From: a virus
DNA: 25,906 nucleotides
Virus record (IMG/VR): IMGVR_UViG_3300009151_005268
Span: 1-25,906 of that record
Direction: 5' to 3' (one strand)
Made by a program: the position numbers and the translations under genes. The notes beneath the pieces are model-generated. The model worked only from the letters and a program-made list of their open reading frames with translations, searched no databases and was not told the DNA's origin. Positions 1 through 7,308 of this stretch are shown here, piece by piece; the first letter of the stretch is position 1, and each line of letters begins with the position of its first letter.

Positions 1-15
1 AAGTGGGTTTTGTTA

Positions 16-432
16 TTATTGTATCTCAACAACTTCAATCTCAAATACAAGATCTTTACCTGCTAAAGGATGATTTCCGTCGATAACTACAGTATCTTCA
101 TTTACCTCTTTAACAAAAACTTGTGCAGATTGACCATTATCTCCTTGTGCTTCTAAAGCTTGACCAACTTCAACATCACCTGGCATTTTTTCAAGAGGAA
201 CACTTACTATAAGGTCTTCTCTAACTAATCCATATCCTTCTTCAGGAGTAATGTTTGCAGTAACTTTATCACCAACAACTTTACCAATAATTGCACTTTC
301 AAATCCTGGAATCAACTGACCAGATCCTACTTCAAATTGAAGAGGCTCTCTTCCTTCTGAACTGTCGAATACTTCACCGTCAGTAAATTTACCAACATAA
401 TGTACACTAACAACTTTACCGTTTTCTATCAT
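16..432 (-). CDS. FKBP-type peptidyl-prolyl isomerase, SlyD-like
   Basis: This 138-residue protein should catalyse cis-trans isomerisation of prolyl bonds and act as a cytoplasmic folding helper. The N-terminal half has the FKBP core: VxVHYVGKFTDGEVFDSS at about residues 8-25, then GSGQLIPGFE at 36-45. Residues of about 70-120 form the insert-in-flap region typical of SlyD, and the chain returns to the FKBP fold near GNHPLAGKDL (119-128). It is shorter than Escherichia coli SlyD because the His/Cys-rich metal-binding tail is absent. The start is the ATG at 430-432; an AT-rich element (CTCTATAAT) lies about 18 bases upstream and there is no Shine-Dalgarno. It is the last minus-strand gene here and is separated from the phosphoesterase by about 40 bases. 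FKBP-type isomerases are not common phage cargo, so host acquisition is plausible. The family call is secure; substrates are unknown. Confidence 0.9.
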   Translation of the reverse strand: MIENGKVVSVHYVGKFTDGEVFDSSEGREPLQFEVGSGQLIPGFESAIIGKVVGDKVTANITPEEGYGLVREDLIVSVPLEKMPGDVEVGQALEAQGDNGQSAQVFVKEVNEDTVVIDGNHPLAGKDLVFEIEVVEIQ

Positions 433-475
433 TATAAATATATTTTTTTAATTATAGAGCCAAAAATAAATAAGT

Positions 476-1237
476 TTAGTCAAGTATCACTAATTTTATG
501 TTTCCTTGCAAATCTTCATATAAAAATGAACAAGACTCACACCAATCCCCTGTATTATAATAATTTTTATCATCTATTTTCTCAATAGCTGGTGTATGAA
601 TATGACCAATCATAATAGAATCACAATTTGTTTCTTCTAACTTTTTTATTGATAAGTATTTAAAGTCATTTATAAAGGCGATAGCATCTTTTACTTTTAA
701 TTTTAAGTATTTTGATAAAGACCAGTAATCCAATCCAAAAATTCTCCTTAATTTATTATAGTATTTATTTATTTTAAAACTTAATTCATAAGCAAAATCA
801 CCTAAAACATATAAAAATGGATGTAATCTAATAAAACCATCAAACTGGTCTCCATGACAAATAAAAATCTTTTCTCCTTTAGATGTTTCATACTTATATT
901 CATCACAGATTAGAATATTTCCTAAATTTATATCAAACTGTTCTTCTTTTATTAAACCTCTCAAGAAGTGATCGTGATTACCAAGCAAATATACTATGTT
1001 TATATTGGATCTTGACATTTTTAATATCTTCTGTATAACAGTTGAATGTTCCTCCTTCCAATAGAACTTATTCTTTAAAGCAGTTAAATCTATAAAATCC
1101 CCAACAATTATTAAATTATCAAAATTATATTTTTTAAAAGTATCCAAAAGTTTATCAGCTTGAGATTTTTTGGTTCCTAAATGAACATCTGATATAAATA
1201 GTGTTCTAACTTTTATTCTGTTGTCCATTTTTTCCAT
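476..1237 (-). CDS. Calcineurin-like metallophosphoesterase, LpxH-like (UDP-2,3-diacylglucosamine hydrolase family)
   Basis: This 253-residue protein has the full two-metal phosphoesterase signature: SDVHLG (16-21), GDFID (46-50), GNHDH (86-90), CHGDQFDG (127-134) and GHIHTP (211-216). The closing YNTGDWCESC (227-236) is typical of the LpxH-like branch, whose members hydrolyse UDP-diacylglucosamine in lipid A synthesis. The real substrate here is unproved. Two in-frame ATGs exist, at residues 1 and 4. Both lie inside the last codons of the upstream homing endonuclease gene, which ends at 1213, so the genes overlap by 25 bases. No separate promoter element is visible, so expression probably depends on read-through from upstream. 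Family confidence is high; substrate confidence is moderate. Confidence 0.85.
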   Translation of the reverse strand: MEKMDNRIKVRTLFISDVHLGTKKSQADKLLDTFKKYNFDNLIIVGDFIDLTALKNKFYWKEEHSTVIQKILKMSRSNINIVYLLGNHDHFLRGLIKEEQFDINLGNILICDEYKYETSKGEKIFICHGDQFDGFIRLHPFLYVLGDFAYELSFKINKYYNKLRRIFGLDYWSLSKYLKLKVKDAIAFINDFKYLSIKKLEETNCDSIMIGHIHTPAIEKIDDKNYYNTGDWCESCSFLYEDLQGNIKLVILD

Positions 1238-2124
1238 TTTCTTTTTAATATTGGTAGTTTATTATCATCAATAAATTCATTTAATTTATTAAAAATATCA
1301 ATTCCACAAATTGTCAATGTTGCATATCCTCTACTATCCAATCTAACTTTAGTATTTATTTTTTTAATAGTATTTATTTTTGATAAAATAAGTTCTAAAA
1401 AAGAAAACCAAGAATGATGTAATTGAATAGTTATCTGTAAAGATGGTGACTTTCTTATATGTCCATCACCATCAATAAATCCTATTATTAATGATAATAA
1501 TTTATTAAATTCAAATTTGTCATATATTTTGTTACTTGGTGGATATATAGTTTTATTATTAAATATATCAAATTTATCTTTGATACTATTCATATTTTTC
1601 CTATCTGATATAGATATGGCACAACAATTTCTTCTTTTATATATTTTACTATCACATTCTATATATTTTAGAAAATTTTCCATATGTTCTATATCATTTA
1701 TAGATACTTCTAATGATAATCCATTTGAGAAATTACCATCTGCTAATAAATATCCCATATAGTAATATGATATTGGATTTTCATCTAAAAGATTTTTTAA
1801 GTTTTCTTTATAAATATCTTTATAATGTGTTTCTTTAGATTTTTTTAACTTTAGAATATTTAACTTTCTGTTTATTGCAAAACTTGTTCTATTTAGAAAG
1901 ATTGCCAATTCATTATTACTTAATTTATTATAATTTTCTAATAAAAACGAAAGTTCTTGTTCATTCCAATTCCAACATAATTTTATATTATTTTTATATG
2001 ATGTTTTCTTTAAAGATTCTAACGTTCTTTCTGGGAAATATGGTAATATATCTGTCCAATTTTTACTAACCTCACATAACTCTTTCAATTTTATAATTTC
2101 ACTATTTTGCCATTTTTTACCCAT
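1213..2124 (-). CDS. Free-standing LAGLIDADG homing endonuclease with N-terminal Myb/HTH-like repeats
   Basis: This 303-residue protein carries two LAGLIDADG helices, MGYLLADG (123-130) and IGFIDGDG (214-221). Each ends in the acidic residue that binds the catalytic metal, so this is a single-chain enzyme of the double-motif type. Residues 1-95 hold two short DNA-binding repeats of the W-x-I/L..R(T)..(A/S)I..K type (about 23-46 and 57-92), resembling SANT/Myb or transposase-like helix-turn-helix units. Such enzymes cut a specific site and spread their own gene by recombination. No intron or intein signature is seen: the gene stands alone between the glycosyltransferase and the phosphoesterase, and its 3' end overlaps the latter's start. 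An AT-rich promoter-like element lies 17 bases before the start codon. Confidence 0.85.
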   Translation of the reverse strand: MGKKWQNSEIIKLKELCEVSKNWTDILPYFPERTLESLKKTSYKNNIKLCWNWNEQELSFLLENYNKLSNNELAIFLNRTSFAINRKLNILKLKKSKETHYKDIYKENLKNLLDENPISYYYMGYLLADGNFSNGLSLEVSINDIEHMENFLKYIECDSKIYKRRNCCAISISDRKNMNSIKDKFDIFNNKTIYPPSNKIYDKFEFNKLLSLIIGFIDGDGHIRKSPSLQITIQLHHSWFSFLELILSKINTIKKINTKVRLDSRGYATLTICGIDIFNKLNEFIDDNKLPILKRKWKKWTTE

Positions 2125-2141
2125 AATATAAAAGTCATTTA

Positions 2142-2155
2142 TAGTATATATAAAA
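2142..2155 (-). promoter_or_regulatory. Promoter-like AT element before the LAGLIDADG gene
   Basis: On the minus strand this reads as a variant of TTTAATATATAATA with a TATATACT core, 17 bases before the ATG. It matches the spacing of the virion-gene elements in this window. The assignment rests only on recurrence of the motif. Confidence 0.4.
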
Positions 2156-2171
2156 TAATAAATATCATTTT

Positions 2172-3149
2172 TTAACTTTTTGCATAATCACTTATCTTTT
2201 TTATAATTTTATCAATAGGATTAAACCAATTATATTCAATGTTTTTACACTCATAAATCCACTCAAATATTGTTTCATTGTTTAAATTTTTTGTGAAAAC
2301 TCCAATTTTTTCAAGTGCTTTTGCATTACAAAGTTGTTCGTATTGTCCTTTAATAGGAATAGACCATAACTTTTTACCTAATACTAAAGCTTCTGATGTA
2401 GTAGAAAATCCAGATGCAGTTATTACACCAGAACAACTTAATAAATCTTTACTGAATTTTTCTTTATCTAACTTTTTTAATTTTACTATACCATCAGTTA
2501 CGTCTTCTAATACATCAGGTGAATAAACCTTCCAATTTCCTGTACCATAGGTATTTATTTGATCTGATATGAATTTTGAAGACATTGAAGGTAAATAAAT
2601 TAAATAGAACTTTTTATCAGTTACTTTTTTATTTATGAAGTCATCATTGATAATAGGTAGTGTAATGAACTCATCATACTTTTCATAGTTTATTCCGATA
2701 TGTTCCTTACAAGGTGCAAAATATTTTATGAATAATTCAGAGAATATATCTTTAAAGAAAGGTCTGGGTGTTTTTTTAGATCTAAATGAGTATTGATTAC
2801 CAATACCCAACGACTTTTTATTAGAATTTCTTGCAGACCAAGCAGATACTGGTTCAAAATCAGATATGATGAGATCATATGAACTTACATCATATTTTAA
2901 ATCTGATAGAAATTGTTTAAGTTTAAGTGATAATAAAGTTTTTATCCAATCAATACCACCTTTCTTATTATAAAAGAATGATAAACCTTGAAATTGTTTT
3001 TTAATTTCAAATGGTAACTTTAATTGTGAATTAGTACCCGATGTTATAATATCTACATCAAATCCAGCAGATTTTAATGCAGTAATTATTTTAATAGACC
3101 TTGTTATATGTCCATTTCCTGTTAGTTGAATACCATACAGAATTTTCAT
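2172..3149 (-). CDS. Glycosyltransferase, MJ1255/GT28-like (GT-B fold)
   Basis: This 325-residue protein starts with a Rossmann strand and the GNGHITRS loop (11-18), the acceptor-side motif of GT-B enzymes such as MurG and the MJ1255/VC2487 family. The C-terminal half has ITASGFSTTSEAL at about 243-255 and then IPIKGQYEQ.NA..L (about 267-281). This is the donor nucleotide-sugar region of that family, with its typical G-Q-x-E-Q-x-x-N-A pattern. The enzyme should transfer a sugar from a nucleotide donor; acceptor and sugar cannot be read from the sequence. Its ATG lies two bases after the stop of the DHH phosphoesterase gene, so the two are probably translationally coupled. Possible targets are cell-envelope glycans, a capsid or tail glycan, or modified DNA. 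Confidence 0.75.
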   Translation of the reverse strand: MKILYGIQLTGNGHITRSIKIITALKSAGFDVDIITSGTNSQLKLPFEIKKQFQGLSFFYNKKGGIDWIKTLLSLKLKQFLSDLKYDVSSYDLIISDFEPVSAWSARNSNKKSLGIGNQYSFRSKKTPRPFFKDIFSELFIKYFAPCKEHIGINYEKYDEFITLPIINDDFINKKVTDKKFYLIYLPSMSSKFISDQINTYGTGNWKVYSPDVLEDVTDGIVKLKKLDKEKFSKDLLSCSGVITASGFSTTSEALVLGKKLWSIPIKGQYEQLCNAKALEKIGVFTKNLNNETIFEWIYECKNIEYNWFNPIDKIIKKISDYAKS

Positions 3150-3151
3150 AA

Positions 3152-4636
3152 TTATCTTGATTTAAAATTTTCAAAACTTTTTATCAAGTTACCTTGTTTG
3201 TCTAATTTAGTAACATCTTTTGTAGCAATAACTTTATTATCCATTTCTGGAGACTTTGGTTTAAAATGTTCAGCTGGTTCACTCCATTTTAAACTTAAAT
3301 TGAAAGGAACACCTGATAAGTCAGATATAATTTTATTCTTAAACATATCAACATATTTTAATCCTTTATATTGTTCTACCTCACAAACACCAAAGACATT
3401 TGAAATTGAACCAATCCCACCGTGACCACCTGAAACAGTAATCTCATCTTGTCCTAATGAAGTATCTGGATTATAATAACCTAAGTGTTTTTGAAAGTTT
3501 TGTAATAATTCTGTCATATATTTACCTAAATCATTTACAACTTCACCAGTTCTTAATTTAGGAAGATTTTCAATCTCATCCATTTTCTTATATGAACAAA
3601 CTTGAAGTGTTGAACCATATTGAAGTAATATGAAGTTAGGTTCTGAATCTAAAACACCGTCTCTAAAGTCCTTTTCAACAATAGTTCTTGCTCTTAACGC
3701 ATTTGCCCAAGTACCTGTTGGTACAAAAACTAGATCTCCAATTTTTTGATAACCATCTATTTGAAGGTATTGACCATTTTTAAATTGACCAGTAAACTCA
3801 GCTTGTGTATTATAAGTCTTTTTATTAGACATTGAACCTCTAGTTTTCTTTTGCATTTCTCCTAATCTCCATTCAGAATCCTCAATAAAATCTTTCTTTT
3901 CACCTCTTTTAGGTCCACCCATTATAGCATTATGTTCTGGATAAACTTTCTTCATTACATTAAAGATAGAGTAAATAGAAGCATCTGGACAGTTTTCAAT
4001 AACAGATATAATTGTTTTTGAGTCTGAACGTTTTATAAATTGATTAAATGCTGCACCAAACTCTAATCTTCTTTTAGGAGATTTTTTAATTTCTGATAGA
4101 TTAAAATCTAAAAGTCTTTGCCAATCTATTTCATAATCCTGATACTTAGCAGCATCAATCATATCAATTACATCTAATGTAAGTGAGTCTTGTGGAGCAC
4201 CAAGTGCTTGACAAATTGCTTCATATGCAGAAGCAGTTTTTTTCTTTTGTACTGGTGAGTTTTTATATTTTTCTAAATCATCTTCATTGAATAACCCGTG
4301 ATGATCTAAGTAATAATCAATTAAATCATCTCTTTCATCTCCTGGCATGGAAGCAAAATCTAAAACAACATTTATAAGTTTCGGATCTAAAGTTGTGTAT
4401 TTCCAACCTTCAGTATAATTAAGAATGCCATATTTAACAATAGTAAATCCTTTATTAAGTAAGTATTTTTTTACTTCGATCGCGCTAGCAATTCCATCCA
4501 TGTCATCGTGAGTGTAGAGTGCAACAAATTTACCTTTTTTACCTTTTCTTAACCAATAGTCTTCCGATTTCGGAAGTCTAGGTGATGATTCCTCATTGAG
4601 TAATTCAAACTTATTAAATTGTTTTATGTTTTCCAT
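3152..4636 (-). CDS. DHH/DHHA1 family phosphoesterase (RecJ/nanoRNase-like)
   Basis: This 494-residue protein has the DHH superfamily motifs in order: THDDMDG (42-48), VVLDF (90-94), YLDHHG (109-114) and a metal-binding Asp near DAAKYQD (about 157-163). A DHHA1-like Gly-rich loop GGHGG lies at 403-407. Such proteins hydrolyse phosphodiesters of single-stranded nucleic acid, short oligonucleotides or cyclic dinucleotides using Mn2+; which of these applies is not clear. The chain has extra sequence at both ends, each containing the same pattern: IKQFNKF at 4-10 and IKSFENF at 485-491. An LNE tripeptide follows the N-terminal copy (13-15). A promoter-like element ends one base before the ATG, suggesting a leaderless message. 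The amidoligase gene ends 23 bases upstream, and the glycosyltransferase starts two bases after this stop. Confidence 0.85.
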   Translation of the reverse strand: MENIKQFNKFELLNEESSPRLPKSEDYWLRKGKKGKFVALYTHDDMDGIASAIEVKKYLLNKGFTIVKYGILNYTEGWKYTTLDPKLINVVLDFASMPGDERDDLIDYYLDHHGLFNEDDLEKYKNSPVQKKKTASAYEAICQALGAPQDSLTLDVIDMIDAAKYQDYEIDWQRLLDFNLSEIKKSPKRRLEFGAAFNQFIKRSDSKTIISVIENCPDASIYSIFNVMKKVYPEHNAIMGGPKRGEKKDFIEDSEWRLGEMQKKTRGSMSNKKTYNTQAEFTGQFKNGQYLQIDGYQKIGDLVFVPTGTWANALRARTIVEKDFRDGVLDSEPNFILLQYGSTLQVCSYKKMDEIENLPKLRTGEVVNDLGKYMTELLQNFQKHLGYYNPDTSLGQDEITVSGGHGGIGSISNVFGVCEVEQYKGLKYVDMFKNKIISDLSGVPFNLSLKWSEPAEHFKPKSPEMDNKVIATKDVTKLDKQGNLIKSFENFKSR

Positions 4637-4637
4637 A

Positions 4638-4651
4638 TACTATATATTTTA
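4638..4651 (-). promoter_or_regulatory. Close-spaced promoter-like element of the DHH gene
   Basis: The minus strand reads AAAATATATAGTAT immediately before ATG, with the TATATAGT core at 4639-4646. The spacing of about one base groups it with the UvsW, amidoligase, HNH and HAD genes. If active as a -10 element it would give a leaderless or nearly leaderless mRNA. Confidence 0.4.
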
Positions 4652-4659
4652 TTTAGATT

Positions 4660-6033
4660 TTACTTTTTGAAACCTTTTATTGCACCTTGTTTGTCTCCTT
4701 TTCTATCTTCTTCGAATGGTGTATCAAAGAAGTTTGAATTATCAGTAACAACTTTAACTTCTGAGTCTAAACTAGCATAAGGTCCTAATTCCCCTGAACG
4801 GAATACACCTGCATACATATTACCATTAAGATAACCACCCATAAAGTAACAGTTAGTCAATTCACTTTGTTCAACTTTACAGTTGAATATTTTTGAATTA
4901 TCTACATCAGAGTGTTGAATTTTAGATTTTGTAATTTGTGAATTTTTTATTTCAGATCCAACAAAGAAACAATCTTCAAAGATTCCCTCAACATTACAGT
5001 TTATTAAGTCACATCCTTTAATTGTTAAAAGTGATTTAAAATTCGCATCAACTATTTCAACTATTTGTGTATTGATAACATAATTTATGATACATTCTTT
5101 TAAATCTTCTGTAGCTTCAACTAAAGCAAATAGTTTAGGATAAATTTTATCATAGTAAGTATTTACCATATCATAATTATTATTCTGGTCTATTTGTATT
5201 TGTACACTAGGGAAATCAACAATAAAATTATCATATTTTGAAAGATTTTTAAATTTTGATATATTTTTCTCTAAGAACTCTTCTAATTTTGAAACGTCTT
5301 CTGCATTAAATAAAGTATCGATAGAATCAAATACATTTATAATAAATCTATCCATAAAATAAATTAGTTGACCTAAATTTTTTTCGTAGTCTTTACCACC
5401 AATATATCTTAACTCTAATCTCTGAGTTTCTTTATCATTATTGATATGTAGAAAGTTTATACCAAAATATTTATCATTTGGTAATCTTAAATTATTTTTA
5501 ACAACTGAAATAGGAATATTAAAAAAGTCATATTCTTTAAAAGGAATCATATTTTTAATACTTTTTGCATAAACATTTGCTTTTCTAGATGGATAACATC
5601 TGTATATCTCATCTTCGTCAGTATTTAATATAAGTTTTAGTATATTTAAGTCATTTAAGTTTTTATCACCATTAAAAGATAAGTTAAAATGAATAGAGCA
5701 TTTCTCGTTGGTGTACCCATAAGTTTGGATAAATTTAATAATTTTAACAAGAAAATACTTAGCATCAAAATAATCTAATGGTCCAGTTACTAACTCAACC
5801 ATGTTTGAACCTCCAGATAAATCGGGTTCGATTTTAAAGTTTCTATCATCTGGAGTAAAGTCAGAGTGATACTCTCTAAAACCCCAAACCTTTACTGGGT
5901 CTAGTTCTTGGTTAAGTAACTCTAATGCTTTATAGAAGGAAAGGTCTCTAAGGTACATCTCGAATTCAAATCCTACTACGGCGTTTTTAAGTTTGCTTGA
6001 CTGGTTTAAAAATTTGTCTGAATATTTTTCCAT
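4660..6033 (-). CDS. Amidoligase-like enzyme fused to C-terminal pentapeptide repeats
   Basis: This 457-residue protein opens with VVGFEFEMYL (19-28), the G-x-E-x-E strand of the glutamine-synthetase-like amidoligase family. It continues with IEPDLSGGSNMVELVTGPL (about 68-86) and CSIHFNLSF (about 112-120), which correspond to the E-D-S...E.vt.p and H-x-x motifs of putative amidoligases. These enzymes are predicted to form amide bonds using ATP. Residues about 339-408 are a five-residue repeat with central I/V/L/F and frequent S/C/N, such as EIKNS, QITKS, KIQHS, DVDNS and KIFNC. This is the pattern of a pentapeptide-repeat right-handed beta-helix, with about 14 turns' worth of pentads. I know of no standard family with this pairing. 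The gene has a close-spaced promoter element and is transcribed away from the HNH gene. Substrate unknown. Confidence 0.6.
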   Translation of the reverse strand: MEKYSDKFLNQSSKLKNAVVGFEFEMYLRDLSFYKALELLNQELDPVKVWGFREYHSDFTPDDRNFKIEPDLSGGSNMVELVTGPLDYFDAKYFLVKIIKFIQTYGYTNEKCSIHFNLSFNGDKNLNDLNILKLILNTDEDEIYRCYPSRKANVYAKSIKNMIPFKEYDFFNIPISVVKNNLRLPNDKYFGINFLHINNDKETQRLELRYIGGKDYEKNLGQLIYFMDRFIINVFDSIDTLFNAEDVSKLEEFLEKNISKFKNLSKYDNFIVDFPSVQIQIDQNNNYDMVNTYYDKIYPKLFALVEATEDLKECIINYVINTQIVEIVDANFKSLLTIKGCDLINCNVEGIFEDCFFVGSEIKNSQITKSKIQHSDVDNSKIFNCKVEQSELTNCYFMGGYLNGNMYAGVFRSGELGPYASLDSEVKVVTDNSNFFDTPFEEDRKGDKQGAIKGFKK

Positions 6034-6035
6034 AT

Positions 6036-6049
6036 TGTTATATATTAAA
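6036..6049 (-). promoter_or_regulatory. Close-spaced promoter-like element of the amidoligase gene
   Basis: The minus strand reads TTTAATATATAACA, an almost exact match to the recurrent element, ending two bases before the ATG at 6031-6033. It faces the HNH element at 6071-6084 across a short dyad. Confidence 0.5.
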
Positions 6050-6051
6050 AA

Positions 6052-6066
6052 TTAAAGGGACTTTAA
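6052..6066. promoter_or_regulatory. Perfect inverted repeat between divergent promoters (operator candidate)
   Basis: TTAAAG-GGA-CTTTAA is a perfect 6-base inverted repeat around three bases, lying exactly between the two divergent promoter-like elements. The position suits a repressor or activator site controlling both genes. It could also be chance in such AT-rich DNA. Confidence 0.3.
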
Positions 6067-6070
6067 TCGA

Positions 6071-6084
6071 AATTATATATAATT
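6071..6084 (+). promoter_or_regulatory. Close-spaced promoter-like element of the HNH gene
   Basis: A TATATAAT core at 6076-6083 sits one to two bases before the ATG at 6086. This is the same arrangement as the other non-virion genes in the window. Confidence 0.4.
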
Positions 6085-6085
6085 T

Positions 6086-6862
6086 ATGAAATTGTGTAAA
6101 AAGTGTAATACTACCAAAGAATTTTTAGAATTTTCAAAAAAGAAAAGTAATAAAGATGGACTAAATAATTGGTGTAAAGAGTGCAACAAAGAATATTTGA
6201 AGAATTACTATTTAGAAAATAAGGAATTATACTCTGATAGAAGTAAAGAATATTATGAATTAAACTCTAATACAATTAAAGAAAATAGTAAAAAATGGAG
6301 AGAGAGTAATATAGAGTATACAAAAGAATATCATAAAAAATACTATTCAGAGAATAAGGAAGGATTATTAGAGTATAAAAAAGAATATTATAATAATAAT
6401 AAAGATATATATTTAGAAAGATCTAAAGATCAAAGAGATAGTAATCCTGTTGAATACTCAAATTATCTTAAAAATTGGAGAAAATCTAATCCTGAATATA
6501 TGAGGAATTATTGGAAAGATAATAAAATTAGTAAACAGAGATATGATTATAATTATAGAACTAAATATCCTCATGTTGTAGCATGGAGAAGTTCTTTGAA
6601 GTCTGCACTTACTAGAATTGGAAGTATTAAAGAATCAACAACTATTGATATGTTAAAGTATTCTGCAAATGATTTGAGAACTCATCTAGAGTTATTATTT
6701 TTGGATGATATGTCTTGGAATAATTGGGGAGAGTGGCATATAGATCATAAAATACCGGTTTCAAAGTTTGAACCAAATACACCGATTCATATTGTTAATA
6801 GTCTTAGTAATCTCCAACCTTTATGGGCCTTTGACAACCTATCAAAAAATAATAGATCTTAA
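6086..6862 (+). CDS. HNH homing endonuclease with N-terminal zinc ribbon
   Basis: This 258-residue protein has three parts. An N-terminal treble-clef/zinc-ribbon-like unit has Cys4, Cys7, Cys30 and Cys33. A long Lys/Tyr/Asn/Glu-rich helical stretch (about 34-150) repeats KEYY..N units, as is common in phage HNH enzymes. The C-terminal HNH domain has WHIDHKIPVS (217-226), then SNLQPLWAFDNLSKNN ending at residue 256. Such enzymes nick or cut DNA to spread their own gene. It stands alone with no visible intron or intein, and its stop is one base before the ATG of the next gene. It belongs to a different family from the LAGLIDADG enzyme about 4 kb away. Confidence 0.88.
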   Translation: MKLCKKCNTTKEFLEFSKKKSNKDGLNNWCKECNKEYLKNYYLENKELYSDRSKEYYELNSNTIKENSKKWRESNIEYTKEYHKKYYSENKEGLLEYKKEYYNNNKDIYLERSKDQRDSNPVEYSNYLKNWRKSNPEYMRNYWKDNKISKQRYDYNYRTKYPHVVAWRSSLKSALTRIGSIKESTTIDMLKYSANDLRTHLELLFLDDMSWNNWGEWHIDHKIPVSKFEPNTPIHIVNSLSNLQPLWAFDNLSKNNRS

Positions 6863-6863
6863 T

Positions 6864-7253
6864 ATGGAATTCTTTTGTGTGTACTGTAAAACGAGGAAGA
6901 AATTCGATAAATTCGTAAAAGTTAATGCCATCAAAAATAAATATATCATAGATATAAATAAAATAATTAGTGAGGAAGAGGTTGACTTCACGGATGATAA
7001 AACATATTTAAAGATTTTAATTTTCAACAAAATACAACAAGCAATAGATAAAAAGAAGGACATATACTATATTCCTGACTTCGATAACGAATTCTCAATC
7101 GAAAAACTACTTAACCTCAAAAAAATACTCGGAGAAAATAATTTTAATGTTCTAATATTCTATAATGAATTTAGAAGAAATCCAGAAGTTATGGATGATG
7201 TTTTCTCAAACTTATCAAAATTTACAACAAGTCAAATAATTCGTGATTATTAG
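6864..7253 (+). CDS. Small protein of unknown function with N-terminal CxxC
   Basis: I do not recognise this 129-residue protein. It starts MEFFCVYCK, with a lone CxxC (Cys5, Cys8) and no second Cys pair visible. The rest is a mixed alpha/beta sequence rich in Lys, Ile and Asn, with a conserved-looking core around YYIPDFDNEFSIEKLLNLKK and an acidic/aromatic C-terminus. The reading frame is open further upstream to an ATG at 6768, inside the HNH gene. The ATG at 6864 is preferred because it sits one base after the HNH stop, as expected for a gene whose upstream region was invaded by a mobile endonuclease gene. No Shine-Dalgarno is present. It ends about 55 bases before the next gene. Confidence 0.65.
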   Translation: MEFFCVYCKTRKKFDKFVKVNAIKNKYIIDINKIISEEEVDFTDDKTYLKILIFNKIQQAIDKKKDIYYIPDFDNEFSIEKLLNLKKILGENNFNVLIFYNEFRRNPEVMDDVFSNLSKFTTSQIIRDY

Positions 7254-7274
7254 TCAATCAGAGATTACTAATTT

Positions 7275-7289
7275 TTTATATATAGTATA
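7275..7289 (+). promoter_or_regulatory. Promoter-like element of the plus-strand virion operon
   Basis: TTTATATATAGTATA lies 19 bases before the ATG at 7309, followed by an A-rich leader. It resembles the elements of the other virion-type genes. The flanks (CTAATTTTTTATATA and the complementary bases up to 7306) also form an imperfect inverted repeat around it. Confidence 0.45.
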
Positions 7290-7308
7290 TAAAAAATAAT
7301 TATTAGCT

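Noticed and set aside
6768-6863. N-terminal extension of the 129-residue protein back to an ATG at 6768
   Set aside because: This part lies inside the HNH active-site coding region, is hydrophobic and unlike the rest of the protein; the ATG at 6864 fits better.
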